A program made the translations under genes and the position numbers. Shown piece after piece: positions 42,555 to 50,873 of a stretch of 64,000 nucleotides of DNA (position 1 is the first letter of the stretch; each line of letters opens with the position of its first letter). Source of the stretch: CAZEBW01 sp964510205 (GTDB lineage Bacteria; Chloroflexota; Anaerolineae; VGOG01). The DNA lies in the NCBI GenBank assembly GCA_964510205.1, contig CAZEBW010000006.1, positions 1 through 64,000 on the forward strand, given 5' to 3'. The notes beneath the pieces are model-generated. The model did no database searches. It saw nothing but the letters and a program-made list of their open reading frames with translations, and had not been told where the DNA came from.

Positions 42555-43976
42555 ATGAGTCGTACGTCGAGAAACCGCCCTTCCTCCCAGTCTAAGCTAT
42601 TGCGTGGTGCGCTCGCCGTGATCCTCATAATCGTCGGGTTACCCCTGCTCTGGACCGCTATTTCCAAGGCCCATGCCAAGGCCCATGACTGTTACGTGGT
42701 CGTAAGAGAGTTTGTAGCGCATTCCCAGCTTCCCTCGCTGCCCAGTGTGAACCTGCCTGCCGTCCCCGGTCAAAGCCAAGAGAGACAAAGCAACATCAGC
42801 ACCGGCGGGGAGCCCCTGCCCGACTGGAAGAAGAAAGAGCGGGTGAACATCCTCCTGTTGGGCATTGATCAGCGAGAGGACCAGTACGGACCCTGGCGCA
42901 CCGACACCATGATCGTGCTGACCCTCGATCCTGAGAACAACACCGCAGGCATCCTGTCTATCCCTCGCGACTTGTGGGTGCCCATTCCCGGCTACGGCGA
43001 GAATCGCATCAACACCGCCCATTACACCGGCGACCTGAAGAAATACCCAGGCGGCGGCCCAGCCTTGGCCATCAAGACCGTGCAATACAACTTAGGCATC
43101 ACCATCCACTATTACATCCGCGTCAACTTCAGCGCTTTCGTGGAGGCCGTGAACACCATCGGCGGGGTAGACATCTACGTGGAGAAGGAGATTGACGATC
43201 CTCTGTATCCTGATAACGCTTACGGCTACGATCCCCTTTATATCCCGGCTGGTCTCCAGCACATGGACGGCGAGCTGGCCCTCAAGTACGCTCGCACCCG
43301 TCATGGCGGCAGCGACTTCGATCGGCTGCGACGCCAGCAGAAGGTCATCATGGCGATGCGCGATAAGGTTCTGCGCCTTGAGCTCTTGCCCCAGTTGCTG
43401 CCCAAACTGCCCGAACTGCTGAGGACGGTGGGCGATGCGGTGCAGACAGACCTCCAGGTTGACGAGATGCTCAACCTGCTCCAGTTGGCGAGCCAGATAG
43501 ACGAAGAAAACATCAAAGCCGCCGTCATTGATGGCTCCATGACCGTGCCCACCACCACACCCAACGGAGCCCAAGTTCTGATCCCCATCCGGGAGAAGAT
43601 CCGCACCGTGGTGGACGAGGTTTTCTCCGCCCCCACACAGGCCGCCGAAGAGGAGATTGAAGGTAAAGACAAACTGGCAGCAGAAGCGGCCAGAATCATC
43701 GTTCACAACGGCTCCGCCATGAGCAACGTAGCCGCCCAAACAAGCGCTCTTCTGAAAGAACATGGCCTTCAAGTCGTAGAATTCGGCAACGCCGAACGTT
43801 TCGACTACCAGAATACCATCATTGTGGATTATACGGGCAAGGAGTACACCATCCAGTATCTCGCCCAATTGCTCAATATTCCGCAGGAGAACATCCAACC
43901 CTTTACCGGCTCATACAGCGAGATTGACATTCGCCTCATCATCGGAGCAGACTTCCAACTGCCCACCGCACCCTAG
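42555..43976 (+). CDS. LytR-CpsA-Psr family protein with LytR_C domain
   Basis: The 473-residue protein has an N-terminal membrane helix (about 16-36), the LCP domain with NILLLGIDQRE, RTDTMIVLTLDP, SIPRDLWVPIPG and YARTRHGGSDFDRLRRQQ, and a C-terminal LytR_C domain (RIIVHNGSAMSNVA). LCP enzymes attach polymers to the cell envelope outside the membrane. The start follows CGGAGG. Confidence 0.93.
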   Translation: MSRTSRNRPSSQSKLLRGALAVILIIVGLPLLWTAISKAHAKAHDCYVVVREFVAHSQLPSLPSVNLPAVPGQSQERQSNISTGGEPLPDWKKKERVNILLLGIDQREDQYGPWRTDTMIVLTLDPENNTAGILSIPRDLWVPIPGYGENRINTAHYTGDLKKYPGGGPALAIKTVQYNLGITIHYYIRVNFSAFVEAVNTIGGVDIYVEKEIDDPLYPDNAYGYDPLYIPAGLQHMDGELALKYARTRHGGSDFDRLRRQQKVIMAMRDKVLRLELLPQLLPKLPELLRTVGDAVQTDLQVDEMLNLLQLASQIDEENIKAAVIDGSMTVPTTTPNGAQVLIPIREKIRTVVDEVFSAPTQAAEEEIEGKDKLAAEAARIIVHNGSAMSNVAAQTSALLKEHGLQVVEFGNAERFDYQNTIIVDYTGKEYTIQYLAQLLNIPQENIQPFTGSYSEIDIRLIIGADFQLPTAP

Positions 43977-44023
43977 CACATACCGAAAGGCGGACTCGCG
44001 TCCGCAGTTCATCAGAACGGCTC

Positions 44024-44121
44024 AGAAACCAGGTTTTTTGGCTGTAGAAAGTGGTTCTCTCGCACTACAGCGCGTTCCAAGGGCAATGTTCTGTCTGTTT
44101 AGAGAGGAAAAAACCTGGTTT
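44024..44121. repeat. Palindromic element family 4, long copy
   Basis: AGAAACCAGGTTTTTT (44024-44039) is perfectly inverted at AAAAAACCTGGTTTCT (44106-44121). The 66 bases between are unique. It follows the LCP gene. Confidence 0.8.
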
Positions 44122-44166
44122 CTCAAAAAGCGTCCGGTAGTGAGGGTTCGAGAACGATATAAAAGC

Positions 44167-44195
44167 TTGTAAAATACAGAAATCTATGATATAAT
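44167..44195 (+). promoter_or_regulatory. Promoter ahead of the c-di-GMP riboswitch
   Basis: -35 TTGTAA (44167-44172), 17 bp and consensus -10 TATAAT (44190-44195). Transcription would begin near 44202, just before the aptamer. Confidence 0.75.
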
Positions 44196-44219
44196 GGTGG
44201 CAAGCCAGTAGTAACCAGC

Positions 44220-44362
44220 CAAATTAACGAAGTGTCCGCCGATAAGGGCTGGNNNNNNNNNNCTTCTCGAAAGAGAAGCGATGCGCAAAGCCACGGGTCT
44301 AAGGCTCAGGTTTGAGCTATCAGGTTTGAGCTATGACGGCCGGGTTGCCGAAGCGGTCCATG
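44220..44362 (+). ncRNA. Cyclic di-GMP-I (GEMM) riboswitch aptamer, 5' part lost in assembly gap
   Basis: After the N run come a P2 hairpin CTTCTC-GAAA-GAGAAG with GNRA loop, GCGCAAAGCCACGGGTCTAAGG, and the closing GACGGCCGGGTTGCCGAAG: the conserved GEMM-I core with GNRA loop and receptor. The P3 arm carries a direct repeat TCAGGTTTGAGCTA twice. A hairpin and an intrinsic terminator follow, so control is likely by transcription termination. The regulated gene is the M16 peptidase downstream. Confidence 0.9.
44253..44262. other. Assembly gap
   Basis: Ten N bases of unknown length lie inside the 5' half of the riboswitch. Confidence 0.99.
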
Positions 44363-44442
44363 CCTATCACTTCACGCTAAGTGATAGGAGAGACGAGAGA
44401 TGCCTGCGGCTTCCCGGCTGTACCGGGGTTGCAGGTTTTTTT
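44363..44442 (+). terminator. Riboswitch expression platform: hairpin plus intrinsic terminator
   Basis: A perfect 10-bp hairpin CCTATCACTT-CACGCT-AAGTGATAGG (44363-44388) is followed by a nested stem with outer CCTGC / GCAGG and inner CCCGG / CCGGG arms (44403-44435) and seven T (44436-44442). The 280 bases after it, to the M16 start, hold no gene I can support. Confidence 0.8.
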
Positions 44443-44721
44443 GTTGGCATACACCGCTTCGCTTACAGAACACGCCGCTGCGCTTAGGAGCCATTAAGAA
44501 ACAACTTCCCAGTTCTGAAGGTATCGGTCACCGTAGGGCAGGTTGGCCGCGGGAAAGACATGGAGCTGTCTTGTAGCGGCTACATGCATCGCAGTCACCT
44601 CCACCAAGGCAAGTCCAACAAAGCCGCCTACCTGCCGCCCCGCGAAACTTCGCTTACAAAAGTCGCTGGGCCACCCGGAGGCAATCGGCTGAGTTTTCCG
44701 AGAGAGCAGGAGGACAAACAA

Positions 44722-45987
44722 GTGTACCAAAAGACGACTCTCGATAACGGCGTGCGCATTCTGACCCTAGCCATGCCGCACACCCAGTCGGTGAGCATCG
44801 CCTTCTTCGTCGGCGTGGGCTCCCGCTACGAAGCGGCCGAGCAGAGCGGAGCATCTCACTTCATCGAACACGTGCTCTTCAAAGGCACCGCCAAACGCCC
44901 CACCGCCAGGGAAATCGCCATCACCATGGAGCGCATCGGCGGCCTCTTCAATGCCAGCACAGGCCAAGAAGAGAGCACCTATTGGGCCAGGATCACGCGG
45001 CCTCACCTGGACGTTGCCATTGACGTGTTAGCAGACATGCTCTGCCACGCCAGGTTCGAACCAGCGGAGATTGACAAGGAACGACGCGTGATCGCCAGGG
45101 AAATCAACCTGATCTTGGACACACCCGATGAGCTCGTCCACCTCCTCAACAATCAGTTGGTCTGGCCCAACCACCCCCTGGGGCGCAATGTCACCGGCAG
45201 CAAAGAGAGCATCGCCAGCCTGGACCGAGACAAGCTGCTGGCTTACATGAAGAATCACTATCTACCAAACAACACCGTGGTCGCCGTGGCCGGCAACGTC
45301 GAGCACGAGGCGATAGTGAAACAAATCGCCGCCTGCTTGGGCGACTGGGAACGGGGAGAGACAGGGCCGTATCAGCCGGCCGAAGATAACCAGAGCGAAC
45401 CACGGGTACGGCTGCACAGCCAGAATACTCGACAGGCCTATCTCTGTCTGAGCGTGCCCGGCCTTCCCCGCGATCACCCCGACCGTTTGAGTCTGCGTGC
45501 GCTCAACACCGTGCTGGGAGGGGGCATGAGCTCCCGGCTGTTCAACGGCATCCGGGAAAAGCGCGGCCTGGCCTACAGCGTCGACTCTTACATCAGCGCG
45601 CTGTACGACACCGGCGTGGTGGGGGTCTACGCTGGCGTAGCTCCAGAGAACATTGAGGAGGCCATCGAAGCGATTCTAGCGGAGTGGAACAAGCTTAGGC
45701 AAGAGGAAACACCATCCGACGAGCTGGCCAGAGCCAAGGACCTCATCAAGAGGCAACTGTTGTTTTCCATGGAGGACAGCCTCAGTGCAGTCCACTGGTT
45801 CGGCTCCCAGGAGATACTTTTTTCTGAGACCCTGACTTACGAGGAAGCAATAGAGGCCATCGAGTCCATAACCGCAGCCGATGTTCAGAGGGTCGCGCAG
45901 CAGCTTTTCCTGGAGGAGAAGCTGAATCTGGCTGTGGTAAGCCCCTTCGATGGTGAGGATGGGTTTAGGAAACTGCTTGAGTCATAG
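44722..45987 (+). CDS. M16-family zinc peptidase
   Basis: The 421-residue protein has the inverted zinc motif HFIEH near residue 45 (GASHFIEHVLFKGT), the downstream Glu of the M16 family in ERRVIAREINLI, and the R/Y region GIREKRGLAYSVDSYIS. It degrades peptides or processes exported proteins. GTG 44722 is chosen because AGGAGG stands eight bases before and the family start (DNGVRILT) follows. It is downstream of the c-di-GMP riboswitch, an unusual regulator for this family. Confidence 0.92.
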   Translation: MYQKTTLDNGVRILTLAMPHTQSVSIAFFVGVGSRYEAAEQSGASHFIEHVLFKGTAKRPTAREIAITMERIGGLFNASTGQEESTYWARITRPHLDVAIDVLADMLCHARFEPAEIDKERRVIAREINLILDTPDELVHLLNNQLVWPNHPLGRNVTGSKESIASLDRDKLLAYMKNHYLPNNTVVAVAGNVEHEAIVKQIAACLGDWERGETGPYQPAEDNQSEPRVRLHSQNTRQAYLCLSVPGLPRDHPDRLSLRALNTVLGGGMSSRLFNGIREKRGLAYSVDSYISALYDTGVVGVYAGVAPENIEEAIEAILAEWNKLRQEETPSDELARAKDLIKRQLLFSMEDSLSAVHWFGSQEILFSETLTYEEAIEAIESITAADVQRVAQQLFLEEKLNLAVVSPFDGEDGFRKLLES

Positions 45988-46032
45988 AGCGAGGGAACAG
46001 GGGAGCCAGGGAGCAAAATCCGTTATTAAATT

Positions 46033-46122
46033 GGGGTGTGGCCAAAACTTGTGGTAGTGACGACTTTAGTCGTTCCAAGCGACTGAAGTCGCTACTACCT
46101 TCCACAGATTTTAGCCACACTC
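46033..46122. mobile_element. Palindromic element family 1, copy C, with 9-bp target duplication
   Basis: The 90-bp element begins GGGGTGTGGCCAAAA and ends TTTTAGCCACACTC and is nearly identical to the copies at 8 kb. TATTAAATT flanks it on both sides (46024-46032 and 46123-46131). The right-hand duplicate includes the stop codon of the osmC gene. Confidence 0.88.
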
Positions 46123-46124
46123 TA

Positions 46125-46547
46125 TTAAATTTCGTAGTCCGCTGTTTCGCTGGCCAAGGTTTCCTCGAACTTGATGGAACCTTCCAGCAGCTTATGTACC
46201 TCACAGTAGCGGGCCGAGTTAAAGAGGATCCTTCGCTGGCGCTCGTTCAGCCCCAAGCCCAGGTCAACCGCGGCGACGAAGGTGGTTCTCTGCCGGCCAT
46301 CGGCCTCCTCCACGCGGGTTTCTATCTGCACTTCTAGCTTATCGAGGGTGATGTCCTTGTGAACCGCGACCGCGGCCATGGTCAGCACCATTCAAGCCCC
46401 AAGGGAAGCAGCGATCAACTCAACGGGGCAGAACTTCGCTCCCTTCCGTTCAACGTTGACCCGCTGGTCAACGACGAAACTCCGTCCCCCTGAGGATTCC
46501 ACAATCGCACGTTCATCTCCGGCATAGGTCGCAGTGATGACGTTCAT
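46125..46547 (-). CDS. Selenocysteine-containing OsmC-family protein
   Basis: Read through UGA 46392-46394, this is a 140-residue OsmC/Ohr-fold protein. The redox helix reads PVELIAASLGA-U-MVLTMAA with Sec52 exactly where OsmC proteins have the peroxidatic Cys; the partner Cys115 lies in ARYCEVHKLL. It would reduce organic peroxides or bind sulfur species. ATG 46547 follows GGGAGG. A hairpin with loop GGUC follows the UGA. Without readthrough the gene would look like two fragments. Confidence 0.88.
46362..46377 (-). promoter_or_regulatory. Bacterial SECIS hairpin of the osmC gene
   Basis: GGCCGC and GCGGUU pair over 6 bp (two G-U) around loop GGUC, at 24-27 bases from the first base of UGA. 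The loop is identical to that in hdrA. Confidence 0.75.
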
Positions 46548-46836
46548 GTGCACGCCTCCCCCCTTGCCAGCTTAAAGAGAAATCGCCGCCCCAGCGGCGA
46601 TCCCAAACCCACTATTCCGCACGCCGATTGCACAGCTCCTCGTCGGTGGTATGAGCCGGCCCGTGTTTGTCCACCTCGTCACATACAGCGGGCGGCAGTT
46701 CAGCCCTCCCCAGCGGCCCCACCACCGCTGCGAAGCCAGCAACCGAGTTGGCTTCGGCCTCCTCCAGCAGCGGCGTCGCTCCTGACTCCAGGGATAGACG
46801 CGTTCTCAGGCAGGCTCTCGTAGACCCATCACAACG

Positions 46837-46867
46837 CTTCGGTGCGCTTGTTGGAGGCGCACCGAAG
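46837..46867. repeat. Perfect 11-bp hairpin in a gene-poor stretch
   Basis: CTTCGGTGCGC and GCGCACCGAAG pair around a 9-base loop. The whole stretch 46548-46917 has no gene I can support; a minus-strand frame of about 90 codons ends near 46610 but has no start codon or recognisable motif. Confidence 0.5.
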
Positions 46868-46926
46868 ACCGCCCTGTGAGGCCCATTTGCCGCCTCCCTC
46901 GTCTCCTCGGTCCATTTATTTCCATC

Positions 46927-47027
46927 GGGTGTGTTTCATCTCGGTTGTAGGACGGATTGGTAATCCGTCAATTCGTCGGAATGCCATTCCGACCAACAAT
47001 ACCAGCCACCTTGTTTGAAACACACCC
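46927..47027. mobile_element. 101-bp MITE with 12-bp perfect ends and 9-bp target duplication
   Basis: GGGTGTGTTTCA (46927-46938) is exactly inverted at TGAAACACACCC (47016-47027). ATTTCCATC flanks both sides (46918-46926 and 47028-47036). Inside are two smaller hairpins, GGATT-GGT-AATCC and GTCGGAAT-GCC-ATTCCGAC. It lies directly after the stop codon of the ACT-domain gene and has no ORF. Confidence 0.92.
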
Positions 47028-47036
47028 ATTTCCATC

Positions 47037-47510
47037 TCAGGGCATGTCAAAGGTCTGCTCAATGATCCTGACAGCCTCCGAGGCGCGACCGGCATCAATC
47101 ACACAAGAGACAGTCGAGATGGACGTACTGATAGCCAATATGTTGATGCCTACCGAGGCCAGCGCGTTGAACATAGCGCCGGCAATGCCCGGACGCTCTC
47201 GAAAATCGGGGCCAAAGATGGAGACGATCCCCACCTCCGACTGGTGCACCACGTCTTTCGCCCCCAGCTCAGGCTTGATCTTCTCGAGTACGGCTAGAGC
47301 AGACTTCAAGTCCTTCCGGGCGACACAGAAAACGACGTGATCATTGTAATTCAGATCTATACACTGAACAATGAACTCGACGTTGATGCCCTCGCGGCCC
47401 AGAGACGAGAGAATCGCACCCGCCACGCCAGGGCGGTCCGGGATGCCCATTAGGCCTATCTTGGCCAAGTCGGAGTTTTTAATGACACCGCCAATCTTGA
47501 CTTTCTTCAT
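47037..47510 (-). CDS. Stand-alone double ACT-domain protein
   Basis: The 157-residue protein consists of two ACT domains (KIGLMGIPDRPGVAGAILSSLG and EVGIVSIFGPDFRERPGIAGAMFNAL) like the regulatory half of aspartokinase, without the kinase. It probably senses an amino acid. ATG 47510 follows AAAGGAGG. The heme O synthase gene lies just upstream. Confidence 0.88.
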   Translation of the reverse strand: MKKVKIGGVIKNSDLAKIGLMGIPDRPGVAGAILSSLGREGINVEFIVQCIDLNYNDHVVFCVARKDLKSALAVLEKIKPELGAKDVVHQSEVGIVSIFGPDFRERPGIAGAMFNALASVGINILAISTSISTVSCVIDAGRASEAVRIIEQTFDMP

Positions 47511-47524
47511 TGGATTGCCTCCTT

Positions 47525-48436
47525 TCACGATGATCTGATTAATACGTCCAATATCATGCCCACAAAAAGCAAGAAGAGATAGGGACTCGAAAGCTTAAAC
47601 ATCGTCCAGGCCCTCTGGCGAGACGGTCTGAGGACAAGGTTGATGTTTCCTAGACTTATGAAAAGGCCAGAGATTAAGGCCAGGCCCAAGTACAGGGGCC
47701 CGAAAGGTCCAAAGAAATACAGAAGAATGGACAAGAGATACATTAAGAGGACCGTGATCAGAATACAACGAAGGGTCTTCTTCAGTTCGAAGACGGCGGG
47801 GAGCATGGGAACCTGGACCTTCTGGTAATCGTCGCTGTGAAAGATGGCCAGATTCCAGATGTGATTGGGGATCCAGAGGACGACGATGGCGGCGATGAGA
47901 AGAGCCGTCGTGTTGATGCTGCCACTGACAGCCGCCCAGCCAAAAAGAACCGGCAACCCGCCGCTGAAGCCTCCCCAGATGACGTTCAGGGGGCTTCGCC
48001 TCTTGGTCAACAGGCTGTAGACGATGACGTTATCGGCCAGGCCCAAGAGCATGAAGACGAAAGAGAGGAAATTAATCCGCCAGGCCAAGACGAGGGAGAC
48101 CGTGGCCAGAGCAAGTCCGAAGTAGAGGGCTTTCTGCGGGGGATAGATCCGTTTGGAAGGGATAGGGCGTCTCTTGGTTCTCTCCATGACCACGTCTAGG
48201 TCTCTATCAATGTAGCAGGTGATGACATTGGCCGCCGCGCAGCCGGCGGTGATGGCCACCAGTGCACTCCAAGTGATACCCCGCCCCCCAGCAGCGATGA
48301 CCATCGCTCCGACGGCGGTGAAGACGAGCAGGAACACTGACAGGGGCTTGGTGAGCTCCACGTAGTTCTTGACCGTCGAGAACCATCCTACGATTCTCGG
48401 TTGGGCTTTCCTCTCGTAACTATCCACAACGCTCAT
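47525..48436 (-). CDS. ctaB: Protoheme IX farnesyltransferase (heme O synthase)
   Basis: The 303-residue membrane protein has the two polyprenyltransferase Asp-rich motifs NVITCYIDRDLDVVMERTKRRP and LADNVIVYSLLTKRRSPLNV, then WGGFSGGLPVLFGWAA. It farnesylates heme b to heme O for terminal oxidases. No oxidase gene is in the window. ATG 48436 follows GGGGGAGG. Confidence 0.92.
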   Translation of the reverse strand: MSVVDSYERKAQPRIVGWFSTVKNYVELTKPLSVFLLVFTAVGAMVIAAGGRGITWSALVAITAGCAAANVITCYIDRDLDVVMERTKRRPIPSKRIYPPQKALYFGLALATVSLVLAWRINFLSFVFMLLGLADNVIVYSLLTKRRSPLNVIWGGFSGGLPVLFGWAAVSGSINTTALLIAAIVVLWIPNHIWNLAIFHSDDYQKVQVPMLPAVFELKKTLRCILITVLLMYLLSILLYFFGPFGPLYLGLALISGLFISLGNINLVLRPSRQRAWTMFKLSSPYLFLLFVGMILDVLIRSS

Positions 48437-48460
48437 TCCCCAAGCCTCCCCCTGGGTTAG

Positions 48461-48489
48461 ATTATAACACAAGCTGGCTGCAATTACAA
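48461..48489 (-). promoter_or_regulatory. Promoter of ctaB
   Basis: -35 TTGTAA (48484-48489), 17 bp and consensus -10 TATAAT (48461-48466) on the minus strand, 25 bases before the start codon. It abuts the terminator of the upstream operon. Confidence 0.7.
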
Positions 48490-48519
48490 AAAGACCCTCT
48501 CCTACTTCAGGAGAGGGTC
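48488..48519 (-). terminator. Intrinsic terminator of the fdh-hdr operon
   Basis: GACCCTCTCCT and AGGAGAGGGTC form a perfect 11-bp stem with a 5-base loop, followed by five T on the minus strand. It lies 17 bases after the fdhA stop. Confidence 0.92.
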
Positions 48520-48536
48520 AACAGCAACAAGGTTTC

Positions 48537-50603
48537 CTATTCCACCGGCTCCACTTTCACCGCGCAGACTTTGTACTCAGGAATCTTGGCCACCGGATCG
48601 AGCGCGGCGTGGGTCAGCGCGTTGGCGGCCGCCTCGGCGAAGTGGAAGGGGATGAAGACCACGCCGGGGCGGATGTGGGGCGTGACTCGCGCCAGCAACT
48701 CGATCTCCCCCCGGCGGCTGGCAACCCGCACCCGCTTGGAGCCGTTCAGCCCAATGCTCGCCGCGTCGTCCGGGTGCATCTCCACGTAGGCCTCTGGCAC
48801 TTCCTGCTCCAGCTTCTCCGTTCGGCGCGTCATGGTGCCCGTGTGCCAGTGGAACATCAGTCGGCCGGTGGTCAGAATGAAGGGGTACTCCTCGTCCGTC
48901 AACTCCGCCGCTTCCTTGAACTCGATGGCATGGAAGTGCCCCAATCCCCGACTGAACTTGCCCTTGTGCAAATAGGGCGTGCCGGGGTGATCGGCGGCCG
49001 GCACCGGCCACTGGAGGAAGCCCTCCTTCTCCAGACGCTCGTAACTCACGCCGCCGTAGATGGGGGTGAGGGAGGCGATTTCGGACATGATCTCGGCGGG
49101 GGAGGGATAATCCCAGCCGTATTGCGTATTGCGTGTTGCGTGTTGCGTGAGGCGCTCTGCTAATTGGCAAATGATTTTCCAGTCAGGCCGGCTTTCGCCG
49201 ATGGGCTCGATGGCTTTGCGCACGCGCTGGATGCGGCGGTCGGTGGCGGTGAAAGTGCCATTCCGCTCGGCGTAGGACGCGCCCGGCAACACCACGTGCG
49301 CTAATTGCGCCGTCTCGCTCAGGAAGATGTCCTGCACCACCAGGAACTCGATCTGCTCCAGGCAGTGGCGGGCGTGGTTGATGTCGGGATCGGCCACCAT
49401 AGGGTTCTCGCCCATGACGTACATGGCCCGCACGCTGCCATCGCCAGCGCCGTCAATCATCTCCGTCACCGTCAGGCCCACGTTCAGATCCGACGTGCTG
49501 CCCCAGGCCTTCTCGAACTTCGCCTGCATCTCGGGGGAGGTGACGGCCTGATAGCCCGGATAGACGTTGGCCAGCGCGCCCAGGTCGCAGGCTCCCTGCA
49601 CGTTGTTCTGGCCGCGCAGCGGGTTGACCCCGCCGCCGAGAATCCCCACGTTGCCGGTGAGCATGGCCAGGTTGGCGCAGGATTTCACGTTGTCGGTGCC
49701 GGTGGTGTGCTGGGTGATGCCCATGGCGTAGACGATGGCGGCCGGCTTGTTGGTCGCATACATCCGCGCCGCCGCCCGCAGGTCGTCGGCGGGGATGCCG
49801 CTGATTTCCTCCACCCGCTGCGGGGTGTACTCCATCACCACCTGATGGAGCTCCTCGTAGCCCTCGGTTCGCTCCTCGATGAAGGCCTCGTCTTGCAGCC
49901 CCTCGCTGATGATGACGTTCATCATCCCGTTGAGCCAGGCCACATCGGTGCCGGGCCGGAAGCGCAGGTAGAGGTCGGCCAGGCGGCCGATCTGCACTTG
50001 GCGGGGGTCCACGACGATGATCTTGGCCCCTCGCTCCTTGGCCTCCAAAACGTGGGTAGCCACCAGGGGGTGCGCCTCGGAGGTGTTGGAGCCGGTGATG
50101 AGAAAGCACTGCGTCTCTGCGCTGAACTCCGGAACGGAGTTAGTCATCGCTCCGCTGCCGAATGCGGCGACCAGACCGGCCACCGTGGGGGCGTGTCAGA
50201 GGCGAGCGCAGTGATCCACGTTGTTGGTGCCGATCACCGCGCGGGCGAACTTCTGGAGGAGGTAGTTCTCCTCGTTGGTGCACTTAGCAGACGAAAGGAA
50301 GGCGATGCTATTGGGGCCGGATTCGGCCTTGATGGCGCCCAGCCGCTCGGCGACCAGAGACAGCGCCTCGTCCCACGTCGCCTCCTCGAAACTGTCTCCG
50401 CGCCGGATGAGGGGCGTCTTCAGCCGGTCGGGGTGGTAAACGAACTCAGCGGCGTTCCACCCCTTGATGCACAGCTTTCCCTGGCTGATGGGGTGCTCGT
50501 TGGCGGGGAGGACTCCCACGATCTCCCCGTCCAGCACCTCCAGGTAGAGCCCGCAGCCACAGCCGCAGTAGATGCAGGTGGTTAGGATGTTGTGATACTC
50601 CAT
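48537..50603 (-). CDS. fdhA: Selenocysteine-containing formate dehydrogenase catalytic subunit
   Basis: Read through UGA 50196-50198, this is a 688-residue molybdopterin enzyme. An N-terminal 4Fe-4S motif (CIYCGCGCGLYLEV, then GKLCIKGW) is followed by Sec136 in VDHCARL-U-HAPTVAG, the invariant active site of Sec formate dehydrogenases, and the cofactor domains (GSNTSEAHP, MFHWHTGTMTRRT). It oxidises formate, or reduces CO2, in the cytoplasm. A TATTGCG heptamer repeat adds an in-frame TQHATRNTQY insert. Last gene before a strong terminator; ATG 50603. Confidence 0.95.
49120..49154. repeat. Five-unit heptamer repeat inside fdhA
   Basis: The units are TATTGCG twice, TGTTGCG twice and TGAGGCG, 35 bp as in copA. 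They encode QHATRNTQY within RLTQHATRNTQYGWDYP without breaking the frame. Confidence 0.85.
50166..50184 (-). promoter_or_regulatory. Bacterial SECIS hairpin of fdhA
   Basis: GGUGGCC and GGUCGCC pair over 7 bp (with G-U pairs) around loop GGUCU at 22-26 bases from the first base of UGA. Loop and position equal those of Escherichia coli fdhF. Confidence 0.92.
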
Positions 50604-50624
50604 TTATCGTCTCCTTCAAAGCGA

Positions 50625-50873
50625 TCAGCGGGCCATCCGCGTCGATGCTTCCAAGATAGTGACACCCACCAGTTGGTCTTCCCTATATCGCAGCAAGATA
50701 CCACTATTCGTCATCACGCTATCCGTTGCTTTCTGAGGACGCTCAAGACTGACGTACAACACATCAGCCTCAGCGTCGTAATCCACCCAGAAGCGTTGGC
50801 TTGGGAATCGGACTAAGTAAGGCATAGCCTGAAGAATAGGCGCTGCAGCCTCCGCTATCAACTTTTTTTCCAT
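50625..50873 (-). CDS. DUF2283-family protein (antitoxin candidate)
   Basis: The 82-residue protein has the DUF2283 core VDYDAEADVLYVSLERPQKATDSV and the ending LVGVTILEAS. Such proteins are often encoded after small nuclease-like toxins. It overlaps the upstream gene by 16 bases and precedes fdhA by 21. Confidence 0.8.
   Translation of the reverse strand: MEKKLIAEAAAPILQAMPYLVRFPSQRFWVDYDAEADVLYVSLERPQKATDSVMTNSGILLRYREDQLVGVTILEASTRMAR

Noticed and set aside
44443..44721. Possible second regulatory RNA between terminator and M16 gene
   Set aside because: GTAGGGCAGG and CTACCTGCC-like segments can pair, but no known RNA motif is recognisable and no T-run follows.
46548..46917. Possible gene remnant on the minus strand
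   Set aside because: A frame without start codon or recognisable motif; one alternative frame has an in-frame UGA but nothing to align it with.
48537..50603. Two adjacent molybdopterin fragments as a pseudogene
   Set aside because: The frame is the same on both sides of UGA, the codon is the known Sec site and a SECIS follows; it is one selenoprotein gene.
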